From positions 1 to 11,628 of the forward strand of contig JBOHUX010000063.1 in the NCBI GenBank assembly GCA_050734915.1: a stretch of DNA of 11,628 bases. The letters are read 5' to 3'. Shown here one piece after another: positions 7,001 through 11,628 of this stretch; position 1 is the stretch's first letter; each line of letters begins with the position of its first letter. The notes under the pieces are model-generated. The model worked only from the letters and a program-made list of their open reading frames with translations. It had not been told where the DNA came from and ran no database searches. The position numbers and the translations under genes were made by a program. Origin of the DNA: JBOHUX01 sp050734915 (GTDB lineage Bacteria; Chloroflexota; Dormibacteria; Dormibacterales; Dormibacteraceae).

Positions 7001-7645
7001 CCCCAGCAGCTCGCCCGCCCGGGCCACCGTCAGGTCGCCCAGCGCGCGGGGGTCGAGCACCCCGCTGGCCGCGATCGAGACCTCGTGGAGGGCCCGGAAC
7101 ACGCTCGCCTGGCGCTCCCGCTCCTGGACCAGGTGAGCCGCATCCAGCGCTGGGGCGACCTGGGCCGCGAGCAGAGAGAGGAGCTCCACCTCGATCGTGT
7201 CGAAAGTCCGCGGCCGGCAGGTCCAAACTCCCAGCGCGCCGATCGAGCGGCCTTCTGCCACGAGGGGGACGGCGACCCCGGCCACCATCCCCCGATCCCT
7301 CGCCGCGGGGAGCGCCCGGTCCCAGCTCTGGTAGTCCTCGACGGTCACGGCACGACCCTCCTCGAAGGCGGTCCCGACGGCTCCCTCGCCCCGGCGGCAG
7401 GGCGACTCCGGCACCGACGACGGGCTCTCGTCGAGCGGCACCAAAAGGCCGAGGTCCTCGTCCCAGGCGAAGACGACCGCCCCCTCCACAGAGACCAGGC
7501 GCTGGACGTGATCGACGGCCACCCGGGCCACCGCGAAGGGGTCGCGCAGGCCGGCGGCCGCGACCGCCACCTCGTGAAGCGACCGGAAGGCCTCGAGCCC
7601 CGCCCGGGGGCGGTTCGCCGAGCCTTCCGAGGGGGCTTCGATCAC
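4061..7645 (-). CDS. Triple-GAF, double-PAS diguanylate cyclase/phosphodiesterase (GGDEF-EAL) sensor
   Basis: This 1194-residue cytoplasmic protein has no transmembrane segment or signal peptide. Three GAF domains lie at about 22-172, 186-336 and 350-500, each opening with a variant of FRALHEVxxAASG and each containing a DYxxW motif at residues 104, 268 and 432. PAS domains follow at about 511-630 and 640-765. GGDEF is at 844-848 with the inhibitory RxxD (RESD) site properly spaced before it, so c-di-GMP synthesis with feedback is expected. The EAL domain begins at E971ALLRW and keeps NISPRSL, EVTES, D1091DFGTGYSSL, K1112, GEGVE and QGFHLGRP, but the Asp of the usual LKID motif is Ala1114, so hydrolysis is uncertain. 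The start is GTG at 7645; no in-frame ATG lies upstream before a stop, and the GTG overlaps the stop of a short leader frame. Ligands of the GAF and PAS domains are unknown. Confidence 0.93.
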   Translation of the reverse strand: MIEAPSEGSANRPRAGLEAFRSLHEVAVAAAGLRDPFAVARVAVDHVQRLVSVEGAVVFAWDEDLGLLVPLDESPSSVPESPCRRGEGAVGTAFEEGRAVTVEDYQSWDRALPAARDRGMVAGVAVPLVAEGRSIGALGVWTCRPRTFDTIEVELLSLLAAQVAPALDAAHLVQERERQASVFRALHEVSIAASGVLDPRALGDLTVARAGELLGVDGVAVFWLDEPSGRLRLLAHHGEAEFGDGTADPRAGAVGRCFTSRAPVVIDDYPDWEGAIESGTRLGLASGTAVPLLAHDRVVGVLLAWSLAPRRFRPSELELLSLLAAQMAPAVAAARLVEDRERHSRGMRLLNEVAMAASGVLEPAALARLAVDRAQELTRADSASLAWLDEESGVLQVIADNHPQARVGRPVPTDRGALGTSFRDRRPVVVEDYASWEHAIGWAVAIGDASVMAVPLMVRDRAVGSLGLQSWTRRGFGAELVQQVSLLASLVAPALQAARLHTVLAASEQQLRSLYESIACGVLVQSPAGVVLHANVAAEDILGLALDQMRARSTDLLWGATDESGRQLAMDQRPAVVAAMTRRPVRGFSLRIERKDGERRWLQVDSVPLLGSDGSPVQVVSSFIDVTLRREAEGALRASEGRFRAVFDGSAMGIARLDLEGRVIEANPAFQRLVGYSEREIEGRRFGDFLEDDDVDFHRLAELAQGGLEQSQVEIRYRRRDGVLVWGNSLASLVRDERGRPLFIVAMVEDVGGRKAQEAALEHQALHDALTDLPNRTLLHDRLRQALLSAQREGGSVALLLMDIDRFKEVNDTFGHQLGDLLLQQVASRLRGGLRESDTVARLGGDEFAMILPGIDDEPAAARAAGKIMTSLDEPFLLDPEILHVGGSIGIALHPRHGADVETLMRRADIAMYVAKRSGTGFALYSSEDDTTSPSRVALLRELRLAVERDELLLYYQPKVDLRSGRTAGLEALLRWDHPRHGLMLPDQFIPLAEDTGLTTVLGLWVVEAALGQCQRWAQEGIHLPVAVNISPRSLQDAQLAETIGWLLKSQQVPAERLRVEVTESTLMADPERAMEVLTVLAEMGVGITIDDFGTGYSSLAYLGRLPADELKIARQFVMEMSTVDSARVIVRSIIDLGHSLGLTVVGEGVENQRSRDELAASACDMAQGFHLGRPLPAADLGAWLAGRGEEAGP

Positions 7646-7710
7646 CCCGCGCCCGGCGCTGGATTCAGCGGCAGCCGACGATTGTGGCGGCGAAGATCGA
7701 TCGTCGCCAT
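7642..7710 (-). CDS. 22-codon leader frame overlapping the sensor gene start
   Basis: An ATG at 7710-7708 is preceded by GGAGGT (7722-7717) at six bases, the strongest ribosome binding site in the window. It opens a 22-residue basic, Pro-rich frame (start MATIDLRRHNRRLP) ending in TGA at 7644-7642. This stop overlaps the GTG start of the GGDEF-EAL gene in a GTGA junction. Translation of the leader could therefore deliver ribosomes to the sensor start, which has no clear Shine-Dalgarno sequence of its own. Alternatively, the ATG is the true sensor start and one base is missing near 7705. The in-frame upstream residues (GDDRSSPPQSSAAES...) would make a plausible disordered N-terminus. I cannot separate these readings from one sequence. 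Confidence 0.45.
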   Translation of the reverse strand: MATIDLRRHNRRLPLNPAPGAG

Positions 7711-7739
7711 GGGCGCACCTCCAAGGCCTGAATCACCCC

Positions 7740-7762
7740 CCGCACGCTCCTGAGCGTGGCGG
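7740..7762 (-). promoter_or_regulatory. Stem-loop in the leader region of the sensor gene
   Basis: CACGCT (7743-7748) and AGCGTG (7753-7758) form a perfect 6-bp stem with a CCTG/CAGG tetraloop. The flanking CCG and CGG can extend it by three pairs past one bulged G. On the minus strand it lies about 30 bases upstream of the leader ATG. It is not a c-di-GMP (GEMM) riboswitch as far as I can see. Chance formation is possible. Confidence 0.25.
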
Positions 7763-7838
7763 AAAGGAAGAAGGCGGCGCGCCGGTCCCCGCCATCGCCG
7801 GCCAGAGGGTACCCCCTGCCACCTTGTTCAACCCCGCC

Positions 7839-7885
7839 GGTTTCGAATCTCATCATCAGATGATGACCGTAGAGTGGTCGAAACC
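7839..7885. promoter_or_regulatory. Nested inverted repeats and -10-like element upstream of the reductase gene
   Basis: A perfect 17-base palindrome, TCATCATCAGATGATGA (8-bp arms around one base), occupies 7850-7866. It is enclosed by a second pair, GGTTTCGA at 7839-7846 and TCGAAACC at 7878-7885, the latter ending immediately before the ATG at 7886. TAGAGT at 7870-7875 fits a TANNNT -10 hexamer, which would put the palindrome in the -35 to -10 spacer, a typical repressor or activator position. The palindrome is AT-rich for this genome. The same gap holds the promoter of the divergent sensor gene, so one regulator could serve both. Confidence 0.5.
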
Positions 7886-8707
7886 ATGCGACCCCTCGAG
7901 GTCCTGTACGAGCGGCCGGGGCTGCCCGCCTACGACCTGCCCCCCGAGCTGGCCCGGCTCTACGGTGGCTCGCTCGGGTTCTCCCCGCCTCGCGTCTATG
8001 CCAACTTCGTGAGCTCGCTGGACGGCGTCGTGGCACTCGACGAGCCCGGCGTCCCGTCCGGCCCCGCGATCAGCGGGCGGAGCGAGGCGGACCGACTCGT
8101 GATGGGGCTGCTGCGCGCGTGCGCCGAGGTGGTGCTGGTCGGCGCCGGCACGGTGCGTGACGACAGCGGCCATCTCTGGACGCCGGAATACATCCACCCC
8201 GCCGGCGCCGCCGCCTTCGCCGCCCTGCGCGAGAGTCTGGGCCTGGCCCCCCGGCCACGCCTGGCGGTGCTCACTGCGCGCGGTGACATCGACCTCCGGG
8301 AACGCGCGCTCACGGAGGGGGCCCTGATCCTGACCTCGCACGCGGGGGGCGCCCGGCTGCGCCCCCTGCTCCCGGCCGCCTCGGAGGTGGTGACACTGCC
8401 GGACGGACCCAGGGTCTCGATCGGAGCAGCCCTGGCGGCGTTGCGGGACCGCGGCCACCGGGTCATCCTCACCGAGGGTGGCCCGCACGTACTCGGCCAG
8501 CTCCTCCGGGAGAGGGCGCTCGACGAGCTCTTCCTCACCCTCTCGCCGGTCCTCGCCGGCCACCGGGCGGGGCGCCTGGGGCTGGCCGAGGACGTCGAGC
8601 TGCTGCCCGGGGCGCCCAACTGGGGGACTCTGGCGAGTCTTCGCCGGGAGGGCTCCCACATCTTCTGCCGCTATCAGCTGGGCGGCGACAGCCCGCCGCC
8701 CAGCTGA
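7886..8707 (+). CDS. RibD C-terminal domain (DHFR-fold) pyrimidine reductase family protein
   Basis: This 273-residue single-domain protein has the RibD_C/dihydrofolate-reductase fold. It has VYANFVSSLDGVVAL near residue 38, SGRSEADRLVMGLLRACAEVVLVGAGTVRDD at about 64-95, PRLAVLTARGDIDL, the VILTEGGPHVLGQLLRERALDELFLTLSPVLAG block at about 190-222, and a short C-terminal strand. It lacks the N-terminal deaminase domain of full RibD. Stand-alone proteins of this type are NADPH-dependent reductases. The similar mycobacterial Rv2671 can reduce dihydrofolate, so either riboflavin-pathway or folate-related reduction is possible. The ATG at 7886 is chosen because it follows the TAGAGT element and outer repeat; a GTG at 7874 in the same frame is the alternative, adding four residues. 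The last codons and stop form the left and right arms of a 14-bp inverted repeat. Confidence 0.88.
   Translation: MRPLEVLYERPGLPAYDLPPELARLYGGSLGFSPPRVYANFVSSLDGVVALDEPGVPSGPAISGRSEADRLVMGLLRACAEVVLVGAGTVRDDSGHLWTPEYIHPAGAAAFAALRESLGLAPRPRLAVLTARGDIDLRERALTEGALILTSHAGGARLRPLLPAASEVVTLPDGPRVSIGAALAALRDRGHRVILTEGGPHVLGQLLRERALDELFLTLSPVLAGHRAGRLGLAEDVELLPGAPNWGTLASLRREGSHIFCRYQLGGDSPPPS
8674..8707. terminator. Perfect 14-bp inverted repeat, probable bidirectional terminator
   Basis: The arm TCAGCTGGGCGGCG (8674-8687) is exactly repeated in reverse complement at 8694-8707, leaving a six-base loop ACAGCC. The repeat includes the final codons and the TGA of the reductase gene, and begins eight bases beyond the stop of the convergent response-regulator gene. 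So it is placed to end transcription from both sides. No T-tract follows in either direction, as is common for hairpin terminators in high-GC genomes. Confidence 0.72.
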
Positions 8708-8714
8708 GGCGGTG

Positions 8715-9077
8715 TCAATCCAGGTGCCGATCGATCTCTTCGACCAGCGCCCCCACCTCGATCGGCTTGGCGAGATAGCCGTCGGCACCGGCCTCCGCGG
8801 CCGCCTCCGGCACGCCGCCCATGGCGTCGGCGCTGACCACGACCACCTTGGGGACGGCCCCCGTGCGGGCGCCGCGCAGAGCGCGGAGCACCGCGATGCC
8901 GTCCACCTTGGGCATGTGCAGATCGAGGAGGATGAGGTCGAAGTCGCCCGCCAGGGCCATCCTCAACGCCTCGCTGCCGTCACGCGCCCACTCCACCTGG
9001 TGGTCCCGGCTCTCGAGGATGTCGCGCACGAGCTCGAAGTTGAGGACGTTGTCCTCGGCGATCAGGATCCGGCTCAT
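8715..9077 (-). CDS. Single-domain response regulator (CheY/DivK-like receiver)
   Basis: This 120-residue protein is a receiver domain alone, with no output domain. The acidic pair is Glu8-Asp9 (ILIAEDNVLN), the phosphoacceptor is Asp52 (LILLDLHMPKVDG), the switch Ser is Ser82 (VVVVSADA), and the conserved Lys is Lys104 (YLAKPIE). The EDNxLN opening resembles DivK-type and hybrid-kinase receivers. It would act by phosphorylation-dependent binding to a kinase, cyclase or other partner. No histidine kinase is visible in the window. Its ATG overlaps the stop of fdhD by four bases (ATGA), so the two are translated together. It ends at the strong inverted repeat and is therefore the last gene of the minus-strand unit. 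Confidence 0.92.
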   Translation of the reverse strand: MSRILIAEDNVLNFELVRDILESRDHQVEWARDGSEALRMALAGDFDLILLDLHMPKVDGIAVLRALRGARTGAVPKVVVVSADAMGGVPEAAAEAGADGYLAKPIEVGALVEEIDRHLD

Positions 9078-9919
9078 CCGCCCAGGCCGGCCAGGCGCTC
9101 CGGGGCCGAATAGACGTTGAAGCGGTCCCCGCGCAGGAAGCCGATCAGGGTCAGGTGGAACCGCCGCGCGACGGCGACCGCGAGCGAGCTGGGGGCCCCC
9201 ACCGCGGCCAGGATCGGGATGCCGGCCGCGACGGCCTTCTGAACGAGCTCGTAGCCGCCCCGTCCGCTGACCATGAGCAGGTGGCCACGGGCGGGAACCA
9301 GGCCCTGGAGGAGGGCTGCGCCGACGACCTTGTCGACCGCGTTGTGGCGCCCGACGTCCTCGCGGAGGAGCACCAGCTCGCCCCCCGCCGAGAAGAGGCC
9401 TGCCGCGTGCAGCCCGCCCGTGCGCTCGAAGAGGCCCTGGCCGGACCGGAGCCGGTCGCCGAGCTCGGCGAGCAGGTGGGCGTCGACCACGGGTCCGGGC
9501 GCCAGCGGGTCGAAGTCGAGGGCCAAAGACTCCACCGTGGTGGCTCCGCACACCCCGCAGGCGGAGCTGGACAGGAAGGACCGCTCCGGGCGGCGCCCCG
9601 CGGCCACCGTGAGGCGCAGGTCCACCTGGTTGGACTCGATGAGCACCGCCTCGAGGCGGACGCGATCGTCGCGCTCTCCCGCCTCGGCGCTGATCAGGAC
9701 GCGCTCCACCTGGTCGAGGCGGGTCACGACACGCTCCGCCCAGAGCAGGCCCAGGGCCAGCTCCAGGTCATGGCCCGGCGTCCGCATGATCACGCTCAGC
9801 GGCGCGCCGTCGAGGCTCAGCTGGAGCGGCTCCTCCGCGACGACCCAGTCCTCGCCCTGGCGCCACTCGCCGCCGCGGAAAAAGCGCGTCGCCACCGCCG
9901 GCGCCTGCGGTCGGGCCAT
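9074..9919 (-). CDS. fdhD: Formate dehydrogenase accessory sulfurtransferase FdhD
   Basis: This 281-residue protein passes sulfur from a cysteine desulfurase to the Mo-bisMGD cofactor, which is required for active formate dehydrogenases. The catalytic CxxC is C121GVC124G within SSSACGVCGATT. Further family blocks are EEPLQLSLDGAPLSVIMRTPGHDLELALG (residues 29-57), LREDVGRHNAVDKVVGAAL at about 180-200 and MVSGRGGYELVQKAVAAGIPILAAVGAPSSLAV. The length is normal. The ATG at 9919 is 37 bases from the preceding gene and has no obvious Shine-Dalgarno sequence. A TAACAT element (minus strand, 9936-9931) lies 11 bases before it and could give a very short leader. The stop overlaps the response-regulator start (ATGA). 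No molybdoenzyme is encoded in the window, so its client must be elsewhere. Confidence 0.95.
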   Translation of the reverse strand: MARPQAPAVATRFFRGGEWRQGEDWVVAEEPLQLSLDGAPLSVIMRTPGHDLELALGLLWAERVVTRLDQVERVLISAEAGERDDRVRLEAVLIESNQVDLRLTVAAGRRPERSFLSSSACGVCGATTVESLALDFDPLAPGPVVDAHLLAELGDRLRSGQGLFERTGGLHAAGLFSAGGELVLLREDVGRHNAVDKVVGAALLQGLVPARGHLLMVSGRGGYELVQKAVAAGIPILAAVGAPSSLAVAVARRFHLTLIGFLRGDRFNVYSAPERLAGLGG

Positions 9920-9956
9920 CAGAACCGTCTATGTTAGGTCGCGGCCGGGGCGTGGA

Positions 9957-10862
9957 TCAGGCCGATGCCCCTGGGTCGCGGCGGAGGGTGGCGATCTCGA
10001 ATCCCTTCCACCAGGTGACGCGGCCGGCGCGGAGCACGAACCCGGAGCCGAAGGCGTCCGAGCCCAGCCCGTAGCGCTCCCCCACCTCGGCCGTCGCGCC
10101 GGCGTCGGCCTTCAGGACGCCGCGCACGCACGCACCCTGCATCCGCGTCGCCCGGAACCGGTGGTGGGCCTCGACCACCAGCGCCGCCGCCGCCGGTGGC
10201 GCGGGTTCCTCCAGGGAGCCGGGCGGGAGGGCGACCAGGGGATCGGGGCCCCGCGACGACCAGAGCGCCGGCGAGAGCGTCGGCCTGCCGTCCGGGGACC
10301 AGCACAGGTGGGCCACACCAACGGTCGAGAGCGCCCTTCGGAGCGGGATCGGGGCCGAGGGCAAGGCGGCCGGGCCCGGGCTGGGGGGCGCCTCCATCGC
10401 CATCCACTGAGCGCGCTCGGGCCGCATCCGGAGCACGACCCGGTTCTGGGGCCACCACTGGCGGGGGATCCGCGCCACGTCCAGCACGTATCCGCCGATG
10501 AAGCCGGCGTTCTTGATCGCGTACCCGCCCAGGCTCAGGTAGAAGGCGGGTCCGTTGAGCACCGCCCGCAGCTGTCCCGAGATCGAGCGCGGATCGAAAT
10601 GCTCCAGCACGCCCTGCAGCAGGAGGTAGCGATCCCGGGCGCCGACCAGGAAGGCGCCGCGGGGATCGCGCCGCAGGAGCGAGACCTTGACCGCCGCCCG
10701 GGAGGTCGTCATCCAGACCGATCCCGCCGCGTAGTGGAAGGCGACCGGGTTCACCAGCGGCGAGCGGCCGGCGTTGATCGCCAGCATCCCGGTCCGGGCC
10801 CCCCGAAGAAGGCTCAGGTCGGTCGCGCTGAGGCCCGGCTGGCCGCCCATTCGGCCCAGCAT
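9957..10862 (-). CDS. Pyridoxamine 5'-phosphate oxidase-like split-barrel protein, probably tandem
   Basis: The N-terminal part of this 301-residue protein (about 15-115) resembles the FMN-binding split barrel of PNPOx-like proteins: LLRGARTGMLAINAGRSPLVNPVAFHYAAGSVWMTTS, then VSLLRRDPRGAFLVGARDRYLLLQGVLEHFDP. The C-terminal part from about residue 173 repeats the pattern weakly (RRALSTVGVAHLCWSPDGRPTLSPALW, then a strand-rich stretch ending GFVLRAGRVTWWKGFEIATL), suggesting a second degenerate barrel. Such proteins bind FMN, F420 or heme and often act in redox reactions, but the reaction here cannot be predicted. The ATG at 10862 is chosen because it leaves the upstream stem-loop untranslated. 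The frame is open to a GTG at 10946, which would overlap the permease gene, and a further ATG lies at 10850. It lies between the permease and fdhD in the same direction. Confidence 0.75.
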   Translation of the reverse strand: MLGRMGGQPGLSATDLSLLRGARTGMLAINAGRSPLVNPVAFHYAAGSVWMTTSRAAVKVSLLRRDPRGAFLVGARDRYLLLQGVLEHFDPRSISGQLRAVLNGPAFYLSLGGYAIKNAGFIGGYVLDVARIPRQWWPQNRVVLRMRPERAQWMAMEAPPSPGPAALPSAPIPLRRALSTVGVAHLCWSPDGRPTLSPALWSSRGPDPLVALPPGSLEEPAPPAAAALVVEAHHRFRATRMQGACVRGVLKADAGATAEVGERYGLGSDAFGSGFVLRAGRVTWWKGFEIATLRRDPGASA

Positions 10863-10867
10863 ATGGG

Positions 10868-10910
10868 CCCGGCCAGGGGGCGACCTGGATCGAACCAGGA
10901 ACCGGCCGGG
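10868..10910 (-). other. Compound stem-loop between the permease and split-barrel genes
   Basis: Outer arms CCCGGCC (10868-10874) and GGCCGGG (10904-10910) enclose an inner hairpin CCTGG (10884-10888), six bases, CCAGG (10895-10899). It fills nearly the whole 49-base gap after the permease stop. It could be a partial terminator, a processing site or a structured leader setting the ratio of the two genes. No T-tract follows. Confidence 0.45.
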
Positions 10911-10911
10911 G

Positions 10912-11628
10912 TCAGCGGAAGCCGAGCGCGAGCAGGGCGAAGGCAAGCGCCAGCATGAGGGGGGTGACGGCCGCGCCCAGCTTGAGGTAGTCGAGGCTCG
11001 AGATCTCGAGGCCCCGCCGCCGCACGATGATCAGCCAGAGCATCGTGGACAGGGACCCGACCGGCGTCAGGTTGGGACCCAGATCGGCTCCGGTCAGGAC
11101 CCCGAAGGCGTAGGGAACCTGCAGATGAGCCGCCAGGTGGCCCTGGAGAGCCGACAGAAGCACCAGCGTGGCGGGGAAGTTGTTGACCAGGTTGGACCCC
11201 AGCGCCCCCCCCACCAGGCCAGCCAGAACCGCACTGACGGGTCCCGCCGCGAGCTGCGAGAGCGCACCGGCCAGGGCGCCCGAGAGACCGACCCCGGTGA
11301 CTCCGCGGACGAGCACGAAGAGCCCCGCGATGTAGAGGAAGAGCGAGGGGGTGACATGCGCCACCACCCGCCGGCGCTCGAACCCGCCCCCGGCGAGGCC
11401 GAGGCCGGCCAGGCCGCAGCCGCCGGCGGCGGCCACCAGCCCGATCGGCCATCCCTCCGCCGAGGCGAGCAGGTAGGCCGCGATCACGGCCAGCAGCCCG
11501 CCGCCGACCCGCCCGGCGAGGCGGCGGTCGGGAAGCGCCGTGGCCAGCTCGCGACGCCAGTCGAGGGAGTACCCCTGCCGGAGCGGGCGCCGGAAGATGA
11601 AGGCGAACACCGCGGCGTTGACGGCGAT
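10912..11628 (-). CDS. ArsB-like permease, C-terminal part (cut by the right edge)
   Basis: The last 238 codons of an ion-transporter-superfamily permease are present and the frame is open through the window edge. A GTG at 11610 is in frame but is probably internal, since family members are about 400 residues or longer. About seven hydrophobic segments are visible. The signature blocks are GSNLVNNFPATLVLLSAL and LTGADLGPNLTPVGSLSTMLWLIIVRRRGLEIS, close to the SNLxNNxP and GANLGPNLTPxGSLATLLW blocks of the arsenite permease ArsB. A PNLTPVGS re-entrant hairpin of this kind usually lines the substrate path. The function is thus arsenite or another small-anion export or antiport, in the cytoplasmic membrane. 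No arsenate reductase or ArsR regulator is visible nearby, so an arsenic role is not confirmed. Confidence 0.87.
   Translation of the reverse strand: MAVNAAVFAFIFRRPLRQGYSLDWRRELATALPDRRLAGRVGGGLLAVIAAYLLASAEGWPIGLVAAAGGCGLAGLGLAGGGFERRRVVAHVTPSLFLYIAGLFVLVRGVTGVGLSGALAGALSQLAAGPVSAVLAGLVGGALGSNLVNNFPATLVLLSALQGHLAAHLQVPYAFGVLTGADLGPNLTPVGSLSTMLWLIIVRRRGLEISSLDYLKLGAAVTPLMLALAFALLALGFR

Noticed and set aside
4577..7753. Long plus-strand open frames (558 and 473 codons) opposite the sensor gene
   Set aside because: They are antisense shadows produced by GC-rich codon usage. Their translations are low-complexity, rich in Arg, Gly, Pro and Gln, and show no domain, whereas the minus-strand frame has clear GAF, PAS, GGDEF and EAL motifs.
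7711..7838. c-di-GMP riboswitch in the leader of the GGDEF-EAL gene
   Set aside because: I looked for GEMM-type conserved segments on the minus strand and found only a simple 6-9 bp stem-loop and a GGGTACCC palindrome, neither of which fits.
10884..10899. tRNA T-arm-like sequence on the minus strand (CCTGGTTCGATCCAGG)
   Set aside because: The perfect stem gives a six-base loop, not seven. No matching acceptor or anticodon arm is present upstream, where the DNA encodes the end of the permease.
1..11628. Insertion sequences, transposases, attachment sites, CRISPR repeats, rRNA or tRNA genes
   Set aside because: No transposase or integrase motif, no regularly spaced direct repeats and no RNA gene signature were seen on either strand. 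Base composition looks uniform apart from small promoter-like patches.

Overview
This is a gene-dense, very GC-rich bacterial segment (roughly 70% G+C by eye) with short intergenic gaps, many 1-14 nt gene overlaps and strongly GC-biased third codon positions. The PaaX regulator, the stand-alone RibD-like reductase (similar to the mycobacterial Rv2671 type), the frequent lack of Shine-Dalgarno sequences and the TANNNT-like elements just before start codons suggest an actinobacterial or related high-GC Terrabacteria lineage. The sequence alone does not settle the taxonomy. No mobile element, CRISPR array or RNA gene was found, and no gap exceeds 300 bases.

Layout. (1) 1-657, minus strand: a small ECF sigma factor translationally coupled to a gene cut by the left edge. 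(2) 747-4033, plus strand: a phenylacetate-type cluster. It holds a PaaX repressor, the diiron epoxidase subunit PaaA, a MIP18-domain protein, PaaB, PaaC and a tiny zinc-ribbon protein. The MIP18 protein and the zinc ribbon look like the two halves of PaaD, encoded as separate genes on either side of paaB-paaC. The epoxidase reductase PaaE is absent, and so are the downstream ring-opening and beta-oxidation genes. (3) 4061-7645, minus strand: a 1194-residue sensor with three GAF domains, two PAS domains, GGDEF and EAL, preceded by a 22-codon leader frame whose stop overlaps its start. (4) 7886-8707, plus strand: a RibD C-terminal/DHFR-fold reductase, divergent from the sensor, with nested inverted repeats directly upstream. 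(5) 8715-11628, minus strand: an ArsB-like permease (cut by the right edge), a tandem split-barrel flavoprotein-like protein, FdhD and a single-domain response regulator, probably one transcription unit or two.

How the parts work together. PaaA, PaaB, PaaC and a two-piece PaaD should form a phenylacetyl-CoA epoxidase or a related ring-epoxidising diiron monooxygenase. PaaX is placed to sense the CoA thioester and repress the cluster. The sensor cyclase and the receiver-only regulator are two signalling outputs with no visible partner. FdhD implies a molybdenum-bisMGD enzyme elsewhere in the genome. A perfect 14-bp inverted repeat separates the convergent reductase and response-regulator genes, and a weaker hairpin lies between the paa cluster and the sensor gene.
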